A DNA stretch of 64,000 nt. Origin: Chlorella sorokiniana. Its lineage: Eukaryota > Chlorophyta > Trebouxiophyceae > Chlorellales > Chlorellaceae. The first letter of the stretch is position 1; every line of letters starts with the position of its first letter. Both the position numbers and the translations under genes were made by a program. The notes below the pieces were generated by a model. That model was not told where the DNA came from. It worked only from the letters and a program-made list of their open reading frames with translations, and made no database searches. The stretch is taken from assembly GCA_025917655.1 (NCBI GenBank), contig CP084610.1:2046001-2110000 (forward strand), written 5' to 3'. Positions 11,924 through 22,700 of the stretch are shown here, one piece after another.

Positions 11924-13108
11924 CTACAAGTTGTCCAAACCGGCGGGCAAGCCGTGCTTTTCGATGTACGCATCAATCTCCTGCGGGCTCAGACCCTCAA
12001 AGGGATCCCCCTCGCTCGCGCCGCCAGTCACAGATTTGCAAAACTCCTCAATTTCCTGCGGTGCACTTGTGTGGGCCAGGTCCCAAGCCGTGAAGGCGGC
12101 CAGCCATACAACGTGGCCCATCACGAGGCGCCGAGGGGTCACAAAGCAGGCATGCACAGGTGCTGGACTTGCGCTCCTGCGGAGCAACGTGCACAGAGCA
12201 CCCTCCCTCCACAGACCGTCCTCCCCTGCGGCCGCCAGTGCGGTGCGGCCCCACCTGGGGCGCCATGCCGCCAAAGGGGTCGGGTGTGCCCCACGGCACC
12301 AGCACGCTCTTCCCTGCCAGCACCAGGCGCGCCGCCTCCCGCCGCTGCTCCTCCAGCTGCCGCTTGCGCTCCTCCTCGGCCTGCGGGGCCAACGGCGGCG
12401 CCGCGTGCTGGGACCCAGCTGGGCCCAACGCATCGCACTGCCTGTGCTACCCTCGGCCGCGTCTCCCTCGCTGCAACCGGCCGGCCACGGGCAACCTAAC
12501 CCATCGCGGCAGGTGTGCAAGCAGGTGCATGCAGGGGCCGGGGCCGCACCGGGTCTGGCTCCTTTTCCCATTCCAGCCGGTTGAAGAGGATGAGGGAGAT
12601 GCCCACCACGAACACGCCCCAGTACATCTTCTCCCACCACCGCAGCGCGCCGCCCTGCAGCTGGCGCCGCTCCCAGGGGAACATCCAGGGGGTGGCTGCA
12701 GGGGAGGCGGCGGGGGAGCAAGCTGCCGTCGACCAGTGCAGCCAGCTGCCGTTGGCGGCAAGGGCCGTAGCGAGACGCAGGCTATAAGAGTGACGTAGCG
12801 TAGAGCACATGTACGCGGGCAGCGCGACGGCCTGGCCTACCTGCGTGCACTTGCTTTGCAGCGTCTGCTGCTGGCTGCTGGCCTGCCGCTGCCGCCGCCG
12901 CCGCCGCTCCTCCGCCAGCCTCCCCTGCTGCTGCGCTTGCTGCTGCATTGGGCATCGATCGCCGCGCCGGGAATTTCGCTTGGGCAAGGGCTGCTTGTAG
13001 GTCTTTGGGTAGGGTTGAATAAGCTGGCCGCTGCAGGCCTCCCAACCCATCCACCGCTGCGCGACTCAGCAACACGTGTGCTTCATGTATCAATCGTCTG
13101 CATGCCAT
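11924..13108 (-). CDS. Mitochondrial complex I subunit, NDUFB11/ESSS-like
   Basis: Four exons, 13108-12841, 12695-12550, 12380-12255 and 12055-11924 (TAG), join in phase for about 223 residues. The N-terminus (MACRRLIHEAHVLLSRAAV... AYSTLPKDL...FPARRSMPN) looks like a mitochondrial presequence. An Ala-rich linker is followed by TPWMFPWERRQ, a single membrane span (YWGVFVVGISLILFNRL) and a charged helix (EEERKRQLEEQRREAARLV), ending in SPQEIDAYIEKHGLPAGLDN. One TM followed by an R/E-rich helix with a REA-RLV pattern resembles NDUFB11 (ESSS), an accessory subunit of the complex I membrane arm. Sequence identity is low, so another small single-span mitochondrial protein remains possible. Confidence 0.6.
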
Positions 13109-13805
13109 CGAGGCTGCGGGAGGAGCCGGTGGCACGGCAGAGCCAAGAAGAGAATTGTGAGCTTTGCCGAAGGGCTCTCACAACAGGCAAATTTCGTTTG
13201 CGAGGTAACCATCGGCAGACGGGAGATGCATGGCATACATGCATGCTATTTCCGAGCCCTAGATTGCACTGCGGGCACTGCTCCGCCTGCCATGCTCGCC
13301 GACCCTGCAACACAACAGGTCGTGCTGTTCACGCATCGAGGACAGCGCCTGCACAGATCAATTGATATCTCAATTGCAACCTGTTGCTGCTGCAACCGTC
13401 ATTTTGTTTTCTGAATGCAACAGACGGCACGATGAGGCGCCAGGCTCGCCCTGCTGTGCTCACTTGGCCACCCCCACCAGGCAAGTGCACGATCTCCTTC
13501 CCCTTCTGCCTCACAGATGGCGATACAAGTATGTGTTATAGACTCGAGACGCCTACTTCCCTTGGTACAAGCAGAAGCATCGCAGCTCTGGCTGGGATGC
13601 AGCCGCGAGGCGTCACCGGCATTGCCTCGCTGGCATGAAGGCAGCCCGCAGCACAGAACACTGGCGGTGTGAGCCCCAACATCCCGCATTGGCAAATCCT
13701 GATAATCAGCAGCTCCTACTCGACTTCACTGCCACAATTCTGCGGTGTCGCCAGGACATCACCCAGCCTGCTGGAGGTCAGCGGCTGAAGCGCTGCGGTA
13801 TAGTC
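13109..13805. promoter_or_regulatory. Divergent upstream region (NDUFB11-like / L-galactose dehydrogenase)
   Basis: About 700 bp between divergent start codons. It is less GC-biased than its flanks and no conserved ORF was seen. It presumably holds both promoters. Confidence 0.45.
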
Positions 13806-16552
13806 ATGAATGCGCAATTACTGCTTCCCAAGCTGCCCCGTCGGCCGCTTGGCAAGACGGGCTTGGAGGTCTCGGTGCTGGGCTTCGGGGCTTCGCCTTT
13901 AGGTGGCGTTTTCCAGGTCGGAACACCATTCAAGGGCGTCACAATGGCATCGGAACTATCGCGCCGCAGAATGGTCCATCTGTGGCAGGCCCCGACCCAC
14001 CACTGTGGCTGCCGCCGCCGCCGCTGCCTGCTGCAGGCAATTGACGAGGACGAGGGCGTTGCTGCAGTCAAGGAAGCCTTCGATCTGGGCATCAACTTTT
14101 CGACACCTCGCCCTACTATGGCGACACCAAGTCGGAGACGGTGGGTGCTGCCAGGCCGCGGGGTGGGTGCTGAGCTGGGTGCTGCGCAGGAGCAGCGTGC
14201 AGGGCTGCCCTGCCGGCCCTGCTGCAGTCCTTGGCACAGGCCCGCGTGGAGTTCCTCCTGCACCCCATTGCTGTGACCACCACCAAACCAGCAAAGCGCA
14301 AGCAGATGCAATCATGCATGCGGATGGAAGGAAGCGTGCAGCGGCGCCGGCTTGGTCCATGCCGGCGTCATGCGAGCGCAGCGCCTGGGCTCATCTCCTC
14401 CTCTGGCGCCCCCCCCACCCCCCCCATTTAATTATTGCACACACTCCAACCTTGCCGCAGGTGTTGGGTCGGGGCCTGGCGCAGCTGCCCCGGGATCAAA
14501 TCGTGGTGGCCACCAAGGTTGGCCGCTACGGCTCCGACACCTTTGACTTCAGGTGCGGGGTGGCCCCACTTGTGAGAGTGCGCAAGGTGTATGTGATGTG
14601 GAGTGGGAGCTTGGGGGGTACGTGGGCGGTCACTTGGGTGGGCGGCTGGTGGGCGGGTGGATGTGGGGGGGGATGCCTGTGGGTGTGTGTGTGTGGTTGG
14701 GGGGGGGCAGCCCCAAAGATGGAGCCGGGGTCGGTGTTGCAGCCTGTGACCCTCTGGCCAGCAGCAGGCCCCTCCCTGTGCCGCCCATGCCGATGCAAGG
14801 CCTGCTCCCGGCTGTCCGCCAGCTCCGCGGGGGTGGACCCCCACGCCTTGCGCCTGCCGCACATCCAGCCACAGCTTCCCGACCGCGCCCGGCCCCCTCT
14901 GGCTGCCCCGGGCTGCAGTGCGGAGCGCGTGGCGGCGAGCGTGCAAGAGTCTCTGCGGCGGCTGCAGCTCGATTACGTGGACTTGATACAGTGCCACGAC
15001 ATCGAGTTCACACATCTGGACCAGGTGGGCCCAGCATAGCAGGCATGCCCAAGAGAGAACAAGTGTGCAGAGGCGGTGCCGTCGCGGCGTCTCAGCCATG
15101 TCGAGCAGCCGCCCCTTGCCCCACGCCCGCGGCCTGTTGGCTATGTTACGCGGCCCGCTGCCCCCTCCCACTTCCGGGCACGATCGCACCGCCGCCGCTG
15201 CCCCTCTCGCCGCAGATTGTGAACGAGACGCTGCCGGCGCTGCAGCGGCTGAAGGCGGAGGGGCTGGTGCGCCACATCGGCATCACCGGGCTGCCGCTCA
15301 AGATCTTCCGTCATGTGCTGGACAGGTGGGCTCGGCAACTTCCTTAGTGTGCTGTTCAAGGGAGATCGAGCGCCAGACCAAGCCATCCCAACCCGGGATA
15401 TCTGTCAAGCTGGCATGAGCAGCCCGGGCCATCGGTGTTTTTGCAGCACCGCAAGCACGGCGCCTCTTGGAGCCAGCACTCCAATGCCAGCACTTCAAGG
15501 CCTGCATGCCTCTGACGTTGCAGCGCCCCTCGCCGCTGCCTGCATGCTGCAGGGTGCCGCCCGGTACTGTGGACACCGCCCTGTCGTACTGCCACTATTC
15601 CCTCAACGACCGCACCCTGGCGCAGTGAGTGCGGCGGCTGCACGGCCCGCCGGTGTTGTGCTTCCGCTTCATGGCCGCTTTGACCGCCACCGTTGATGCC
15701 GCCGCCGGTCACCAGAGCAGCCGCGCTGCGCCCGCAGGCTGCTGCCGTACCTGCAGGGGAAGGGGCTGGGCATCATCAACGCCAGCGTGCTCAGCATGGG
15801 GCTGCTCACCCACCAGGCGCGCATCCTCGCTGGCAGCAGCGGCGGCAACGGCGGCGGGCTCGGGCGCTGCCCCGTGTGGGCCGCTGCCCGGGGTGGAGTA
15901 GGCAGCGATGGCAGCAAGCAAGGGGCGGTGGGGGACATTCCCGCGGGCATGGTCCTGCCGGGCTGCCGCAGCCCTCACTTGTTTGAGTGGAAAGCTTCAG
16001 CTCGCCTGTTGGCCACCCTTGTTGCTCTGTCTCGGCCTACCCCCTCCCGCTCCTGGTCTGCTCCGCCGCAGGGCCCCCTGCCTGGCACCCCGCCCCGCCG
16101 CAGCTGCTGGAAGCGGCGGCGGCGGCAGCGGCGGCGGCGGCAGCTCGGGGGGTCAGCCTGCCCAAGCTGGCCATCATGGAGGCTGTGAAGGAGCCGGCCA
16201 TTGCGTCGCACCTGGTGGGCTTCTGCACGCGGCAGCAGGTGAGCTGCTACAGTGGGGCCAGGCCGCCACTGGCTCGTGCTCAGCGCGTCTACGTCCTGGG
16301 CGTGCCGTGAGAGCGGAGCATGCGGCAGAACGCTGCGGTGAGCACCTGCGGCGCATTGCTGCTGCCCACCTTGTTGCGGTACGGTACCCCACGGTGCAGG
16401 TATGGGACAACGTGGAGGCGGTGCTTCAAGGGCTGGGCCTGGCGCCGTCGCCGCAAGCGCAGGCGGAGGGCGAGGCGCTGGCCGAGGTCACGCGCCTGCT
16501 GGAGCCGGCGCAGGGGCTGACCTGGCCCTCGGGCCTGCCCGAAAACAACTGA
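13806..16552 (+). CDS. GalDH: L-galactose dehydrogenase (aldo/keto reductase)
   Basis: Nine exons: 13806-13916, 14037-14140, 14461-14552, 14919-15024, 15216-15325, 15553-15624, 15738-15892, 16072-16238, 16400-16552 (TGA); about 356 residues. The aldo/keto reductase barrel is clear: PLGKTGLEVSVLGFGASPLG; the active-site strand NF-(F)-DTSPYYGDTKSE with the catalytic Tyr; IVVATKVGRYG (catalytic Lys); YVDLIQCHDIEF (catalytic His region); LVRHIGITGLPL; SMGLLTHQ; GPPAWHPAPPQLLEAA; SHLVGFCTRQQVWDNVEAVL. The IEF and GPP-WHPA signatures fit plant L-GalDH, which oxidises L-galactose to L-galactono-1,4-lactone in the cytosol (Smirnoff-Wheeler ascorbate pathway). Exon 2 keeps phase only with one extra T in the T4 run 14097-14100. 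Exon 7 is drawn to a GT donor at 15893, giving a Gly/Ala-rich insert of about 25 residues before GPP. Confidence 0.93.
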
Positions 16553-17566
16553 GTGACGATGGCGCTGCGGCAACCCGGGCAGGGGCTTGCAAATCTTGAG
16601 CTGTGGCCACCCGCTGCTGCTGCTGGAGGGCTTGGAGCGGTGCACGGGCCATGGCCGCTCGCCTTTCTTGCAACGTGGCATGTGGGCACTTGAAGAAATG
16701 TTGCAAGCATGAAAACTGAGGCTTGGATGCTACTGGAACACGCTTTGGCACATGGGCAGGCTCAGGCAGCAGCGTTGATCAAACAGGGCCAGAAATTTAC
16801 TGAAAGAGGCTGGCATGGAGGGATGATAGGGCAAAGAATTGGCAATGAGGGAGGGCGGGACAAAGAATTGGCGAGGTGGGGTGGTACGACAAAGAATTCG
16901 CTGGAAAGGAGGTGCGGTGGGGGCGCCACTTGAGCAGGAGTCTGCACTTGGCTGGCAGGCAGGATCAAGGATGAAAGGGATCGTTCCAAAGATAGCTGGA
17001 GCTGCTGAGGGCTCGTGAATGGGTAGGAAAGGTGCTGGTTCGGGTTGGGGAGAGGTACATGCAAGGGGTGGCAAACGGACAACGTCGGCAACCGAAGCCA
17101 GCAGAAGGGGCGCGGTTGGCACATGGGTTGTGGGACATGTGTGGAGGCGGGGCGCAGGGCCTCCTTGTTCACGACACTGGTGCCCCTAAAAATCTGGTGC
17201 AAGGAGGTTTGAGCGTGCTCAGTGTTTCGGGTTTTCGAGACGGGGTTGGGCAGCAAGGGGGCATGCCCGGCAGCTGCTCGGATGGCAGCGGTTGCAGCTT
17301 CACAGTGTTTGGTGGGGCGGAGGGAGCGCGCTGTCCGGCTGCCGCTGCTGCGGCTGCACGTGGCGCTGCTCCCCCTCCTCTGCAGGACGGGGTTCATGAT
17401 GGAGGATGCCGTCAGTGGCGGCGCCCACACTGCGGGCTCACCGGCATGCTGCTACCCCACATGGCTGGCCAGCAGCACAGCATCGGCATCCTAAAGAGCA
17501 GGGGCAGCCCCGACAAACGTCAGCGGCAACTGTCGGGAGGAAAGCACGCGGCAGGTGGGGGCTCAC
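16553..17566. other. Convergent 3' region (GalDH / bZIP-like gene)
   Basis: No confident exon was found. One or more 3' exons of the bZIP-like gene may lie at about 17200-17400, but none could be fixed. Around 16830-16895 the motif CAAAGAATT-GC recurs three times at a spacing of about 30 bases. Confidence 0.35.
16828..16900. repeat. Short tandem repeat, three copies, period about 30 bp
   Basis: GGCAAAGAATTGGC, GACAAAGAATTGGC and GACAAAGAATTCGC follow one another with G-rich spacers. Confidence 0.75.
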
Positions 17567-19380
17567 CGAGGCGGCGCAGGCCGACCTCCGCGCCCTCGGC
17601 CCCTGTCGCAGCTGGCGCGGCGGCGTCGGGCGTCGGCGCTGCTTCCTCCTGCTCCTGTTTCAGCTGCTCTCGCAGCGCGCGCTGCCGCTGGCGATGGGCC
17701 GCGACCGACTGCGGTCAGGCGGGGAACGGGGGGGAGGGGGCGCGGCGAATCAAGAGCGCCAGGGGTGTCTCCAGGGGGCAGGGCACATGGGCACAGCCAT
17801 GGGCAGCAGGCACCAAACGGCAGCGACCGCCTGCCAGCACCGCCAGCTTCAGCTGTTGCAGAGTCAATGTACGCAAGCTGACGCAAGCAGCAAGCCAGGG
17901 GCTTGCGGCAAGCCGGGCGCCCCACCTTGCGGGTGCACAGGATGCGCTTGTGGCGGGCGGGGTCCTCCCGCGCCAGCTCCTCCAGCTCGGCGTCCGTGAA
18001 CTTTCTTCCTCGCCGCTGAGCTGGCTTGGGCCGCGAGCCGCCCTGCAGCGCGGCTGCCTCCGCGCGGCGGCTGCCGCTGGAACCCGAGCCAGAGTCGTGC
18101 AGCGGGGGTGCCAGCGGCAGGGCTCCCGCTGCCGTCACTGCCCGCAGTGCCGGCAGCAGCCTGGCGCAGGGAGGCGGCCGAACGGCCCGTCCGGCATGCC
18201 AGCAGGGCGGAGGGCGCTTGAGCGGCGGAGGCGTTCATTGCCTGGGAGAACAGGAGGCACAGCTCGGAGCGCGGCTCGTGGCCAGGAGGCGGCTGCCCCT
18301 GGGGCGGCGCAGCAGACAGCGGCAGGCTGAGGGGCGCTGCAGCCGCGCTGCGGGCACTGCAGGGGAGGCCCGCAGAGCAGCCGCTGCTGCCTCGCTCCAG
18401 CAGCTCGCCACAGCGGCATCGGCGGAGGCTGCCCTTCGGTGCTGGAGCTCCGCGGTTGGCTGCATGGCCTGGCCTGGCCACGGCTGCCAAAGCATAGCAG
18501 CATGCGGGCTGGGGATGTGCGTCCCAGCCGCCTGCACAGCAAGACCCTGCTGCTGTGGAGGATACTGCTGCTGTTGCTGCCACCGCTGCTCCTGCTGCTG
18601 CTGCTGCTGTTGTTTCCATTGCTGCTCCCGCAGCTGCTGTTGCTGCCATTGCTGCTCCCGCAGCTGCTGTTGCTGCCACCGCTGCTCCTGCTGCTGCTGC
18701 TGCTGCTGCCATTGCTGCTGCTGCAGCTGCTGTTGTTGCCATTGCTGCTGCTGCTGCTGCTGCTGCCACCGCTGCTGGTGCTGCTGCTGCTGCTGCTGCT
18801 GCCAGAAGCGCTGGTGATCGTCTGCATGCGCAGCGCACGTGGGCGGCCCCAGCCCCAGCGCTAGCGCCGTGGGCCCAACCGCCAGGAAGGGCGCTGCCTG
18901 CGGGGCCGGCTGCGGCGCTGCACCCTGTCGCACTGGGAATGCAGCAGAGAACAGTTGCTCCAGCTCGTCTTGGATGCTCTGCTGCGGCTGGCTGCCTTCA
19001 AGCATCACCTGCTGATACTCGTGGAGCGGCGGCACAGCCAGGACCGGCCGCTCCCCAGACACCCGCTGCCGCTTAGCGGCCCAATCGCCAGCGGGGGCCT
19101 CCTCCCATGTCCCCGCTCCAATGGTGTCGAACAAATAGTCGGAAGAGGAGCGGTGGCTGACAGCCGGCTGCAGTGCAACCGGGCTGGATGTGCTGGCCGG
19201 CAGGGGCACGGTGGTCTGTGTTTGGGAGCTCCAATTGCCATCTGCGTTTGGAGTGGGCGGTGTTGGGAGCATGCACGGCAGACGGCCGCAGTCCAGGCGC
19301 GAGCAGGTTCCGCTTCGTGAGTTGCAAGCACAGAAGCCTGGCTTGCCTCGAAATCGGAAGCTCTCCTGCTCGCCGTGCAT
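17567..19380 (-). CDS. Gln-rich bZIP-like transcription factor
   Basis: Probable start ATG at 19380 (MHGEQESFRFRG...), then a long low-complexity N-terminus with about 90 residues dominated by Gln (18800-18540, mostly CAG codons). The diagnostic part is downstream. GRKFTDAELEELARED-PARHKRILCTRK ends at a donor at 17926, and the next exon (17708-17567) begins SVAAHRQRQRALREQLKQEQ. Together these match the VIP1/RF2a group pattern (DP-RAKRILANRQSAARSKERK). The invariant Asn of N-x7-R/K is Thr here (CT-RKSVAAH-R), and no clear leucine zipper follows. Between 18500 and 18100 the plausible frame shifts, so an intron or missing bases must be assumed there. The 3' end is unresolved. DNA binding is therefore uncertain. 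Confidence 0.6.
18540..18800 (-). repeat. CAG/CTG-rich trinucleotide tract encoding poly-Gln
   Basis: Nearly continuous CTG units on the plus strand, interrupted by CCA, TTG and CGC, encode Gln blocks with Trp, His, Arg and Leu interruptions in the bZIP-like protein. Similar shorter CTG runs occur at 2036-2065, 2189-2225, 6020-6060 and 46810-46830. Confidence 0.9.
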
Positions 19381-19725
19381 CGATTGAGCTCTCAACAAGC
19401 ACAGGAGGACGACAAGGAGGACGAAGGGGCTAAGTCAAACGGCGCGCAAATAGAGTGAAAAATCGTGCGTTTCTGCAGCCGACAGAGAATTCTGGAGCTG
19501 CACAGAATTGCGCTTAATGCGCCGATTGCCTTTTTCACGCAGGGAGCATTCGCCACCAGCTGCCGTGTGAGCTTCTCAGGACCTTCTCACGCGTCAACGA
19601 TTACTCAAAAACCAGTTCTCCGTGCTGCTCAAGCAGCCCGAAGCGCAAATTCTTTACGGTGAAGCATAGAAGAGGCCACAGAGCCCACCAAACCGTGCGC
19701 CCAACGGCATTCTGGCTGCCCGCCG
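19381..19725. promoter_or_regulatory. Upstream region of bZIP-like gene, 3' flank of WD40-like gene
   Basis: About 345 bp, less GC-rich than the surroundings, with no coding signal. It is probably the bZIP-like promoter. Confidence 0.4.
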
Positions 19726-22700
19726 TCAGGCGTGAGACGCGCGTCGCGCGCCAGCTGTTGGAACGTTGCCAGCTTGCGTCGTACAGGCAGCATGCCAGAG
19801 GACCTTGGCATGATGCCTGCACTGCTCTGCACGATGCCTGCACTGATTTGCACCAGCACCCACATCCTCTTGCCGGCTCCGTTTGCGGAGCTCAGGCCGC
19901 CCTTGCGCCAGGCAGCCGTCGCCTGACCCGCGCCCTGTTGCTGGGCGACATGCTGCCGGCGCCAGGGCAGCTTGCAGGCAGACGCCAATGCATGGTCCAC
20001 AGGAATTCAAAGGCTGCAGCTGTGCAGGCAGGCAGCGCTCAGCGCGCCAACACGGTGCAAGTGCCGCCGGCGGTTGCCGCCACGAGGCGCCAGCTGGAGG
20101 ACCCTCCCCCGCAGCCTCTCTGCCGCCCCCGTCGCCGCCCCCATCGTCGCCGCCGGCTGGTATGTGCCAGAGGCTGGTCACAGCGCCGGCGCCGGCCCTG
20201 TAACACCGCAACGGCGGCGGCGCCGTCGCGCCGCCACTGCCGCCCTCGCCGCCTGCAGCGCAGCACTCGACCAGATGGCCGGCCGCGTTGCCCACCCAGC
20301 AGCGCCCGCCCGCCAGCCCCAGCGCCGTGGCGTCCGCCGCCGCTGGCTCCTGCCGCCGCAGCGGCCGCCGCTGCGCCTGCCCTCCTGGCACAGGCGCCAG
20401 CAGGCTGCCGCCGCTGATGGCCAGCCCAGCGGGGCTGAGCACCACGGCCGCCACCCGCTGCTCGCCGCTGCCCCGGCTCTCCACCAGGCCCAGAAAGAGC
20501 TGCGGGGGGCTGGTGCTGGGCAGGCTTCGGCGGGGCGTCCGGCGGCTGCCGGGCAGCTGCCGCCAACCCCGCCGCTGCCGGTCCCACTGGCTGCAGGCGC
20601 CGCAGGCGATGGCGGGCGTCGGCGCGCGCCATCAGCAGCACGTTGCTGCAGCAGCGGCGATGCAACGCAGCAAGGAAGGGCAGCTCAGCTGGACAGAAAT
20701 CGACGGGCTGGGTTGCGGCGGCGACGGCAGCGTGGTGCAGCCAGGGGGCCACCCTGCTCGCTGACGCGGCGGCGGCAAGCGGCACGCGCGGCCAGGCTTT
20801 TCCGGTGCAAAGGGCACTTTCTAACAAGCGATGAGATGCCCCTGCCCCCCCCCCGTTGCCCCCACACCCACTCGCACACACACATGCACCCGCACACGCG
20901 CATACAGACAAGCACCCGTGCCGCCGTGCGCTGCCCTCACCCGGACATGTCCCACACTGCCGCCGCGCCGTGGCTGCTGAGGCCCGCCAGCAGGCGGCGG
21001 CCCGAGGCGGGACAGCGGTACGCCAGCAGCTGCTGCACGTCCTCGAAATGCACCCCCTGCACGCGGCGCCGGCAGGGTGGAGTGGGAATGCTGGGGAGCG
21101 ACAGGCGCCAAGGGCCGACTCCGCCGCTCCTGCCCCACGCTGGAGGCAAGAGCAGGCCTGCCTTACCCCCGCTGGCGGGGAGCCCGCAGCGCAGCCGCGC
21201 CCGGCCACGGCCCCGCAACAGCCCACGCCCGCCGCTGCGGCGGCGGCGGCTCACTTGAAGGCGGCGGGGGCAGGCTGCGCCCCAGGTGTAGGTGCGCCAG
21301 AGCGGCCCAAACTCAAGCCGCCGCACCTCGCCGCCGTCGCCTGCATGGGGGGGGGGTAAGGGTGGGGTGCGGTGTGCGTGGGCGCGTACTTGTGTGTGTG
21401 GGTGGGTGCAGAGGTGGAGCCGCCAGCCGGGAATCAGGCAGAGCGGGCAAGCAACGCAGGTGTGGGGCAGAGGAGGGGCGCCCGGCGGGACGGCATGCCA
21501 GCACCAGCATGCCAGCAGGCTCTGCCGCGAGGCTCGCGGCTTGTGTTGGTTGCTGCAAACAGGACTGCTGCAAGGCAAGGGCGGCGAGCGCACCCGCCGC
21601 CAGCAGGGAGCTGGGCCCATCCAGCAGCACGCAGGTCAGGGCGGCGGCATGCTCCACCGCCAGAACCGCCGCCGAGCCGCCGCTGCCGCGCTGCGCCGGC
21701 GCCCGCGCCGTCGCATCGGGCGCCGCCGCCCGGCCGCCCGCCGCAGGCCCTCCCCCTCCCGCGCCGCCGCTCTCGCCGTCGTTGTCGGCGCCGTTGGCGG
21801 CGGCAGGCAGCTGCAGCACGAGGATGGATGGCTGCTGGGGCGGCGGCTGCTCCGCCAGCTCCAGCGCCGCTGACAGGATCAGGCGCAGGCCGGCTCTGCG
21901 CAGGAGGGGGTTGAGTGAGGGGCGGGGCAGGGGAAGAGAGGAGGCTGTGGCGGGGCGGGTGGTCGGCAGGGGAGGCAAGCGGCGTGGGCGGCTGAGAGTG
22001 AGGCGGGCGCAGAGGGGCAGAGGCGCAGAGGGGACCACAGGGCGGATGGCAGAGGGGGCGGCCGCCTGCTGAACCCGAGCTGCACAGGCAGGCCCGCTCA
22101 AGCTGCTGCTACAGGCTCGCCGGGCATATTTGCGCAAGCGTTGCTGCTTAAAGGCTTGTACTTAATGAGCTGGTTGGTTCCTTGGTTGGTCCAATTGAAT
22201 CCCGCCGCCCCCCCCGCCCGCGCTTGCCTGCCGTCTACGCCCAGCTGGAGGCAGTTGGGGGTCAGCTCCAGCCCCTCGGCCCAGCGAGAGCGCTGCACAG
22301 CAAGCGAGGCCACCACCCGCACGCCGCTGGCGTCGGGGCCGCCGCGCGGCGACGGGCAGGGCGCGGCGGCGGCGCCGGCCGTGGTGGCGGAGGGGGTACA
22401 AGGGTGGCGGTGCTGACGGGGCACGCTCGGGCAGCCGAAGGACCAGGACGTCGGTGGGTTCGCCAGCTGGAGCGTAGCTGCCGAGAAGCAGCGCCAGGTG
22501 GCGGCCATCGGCGGCGGGCGCAGCGTGCAGCACGGGCTGGGGCAGATGCAGCTGCAAGCCCGCCGCAGGGCTTCCCGCCGCCGCGGCGGCAGCTGCGGGG
22601 TGCAGGCCGACGCCAGCAGAAGCTCTGGAGCGGCCGGCGGCACCCAGGCGGCGCCACGGCACAGGCTGGAGTTTCTGCGATGAACAGCTGCCGCCCCCTC

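Noticed and set aside
14400-14430. CCCC-rich blocks as CRISPR-like or palindromic repeats
   Set aside because: They are pyrimidine tracts before intron acceptors, with no regular spacing or repeat-spacer pattern anywhere in the window.
18026-18864. Plus-strand poly-Cys and poly-Leu ORFs over the CTG tract
   Set aside because: Antisense of the Gln tract; the minus strand carries the bZIP-like motif and plausible splice sites.
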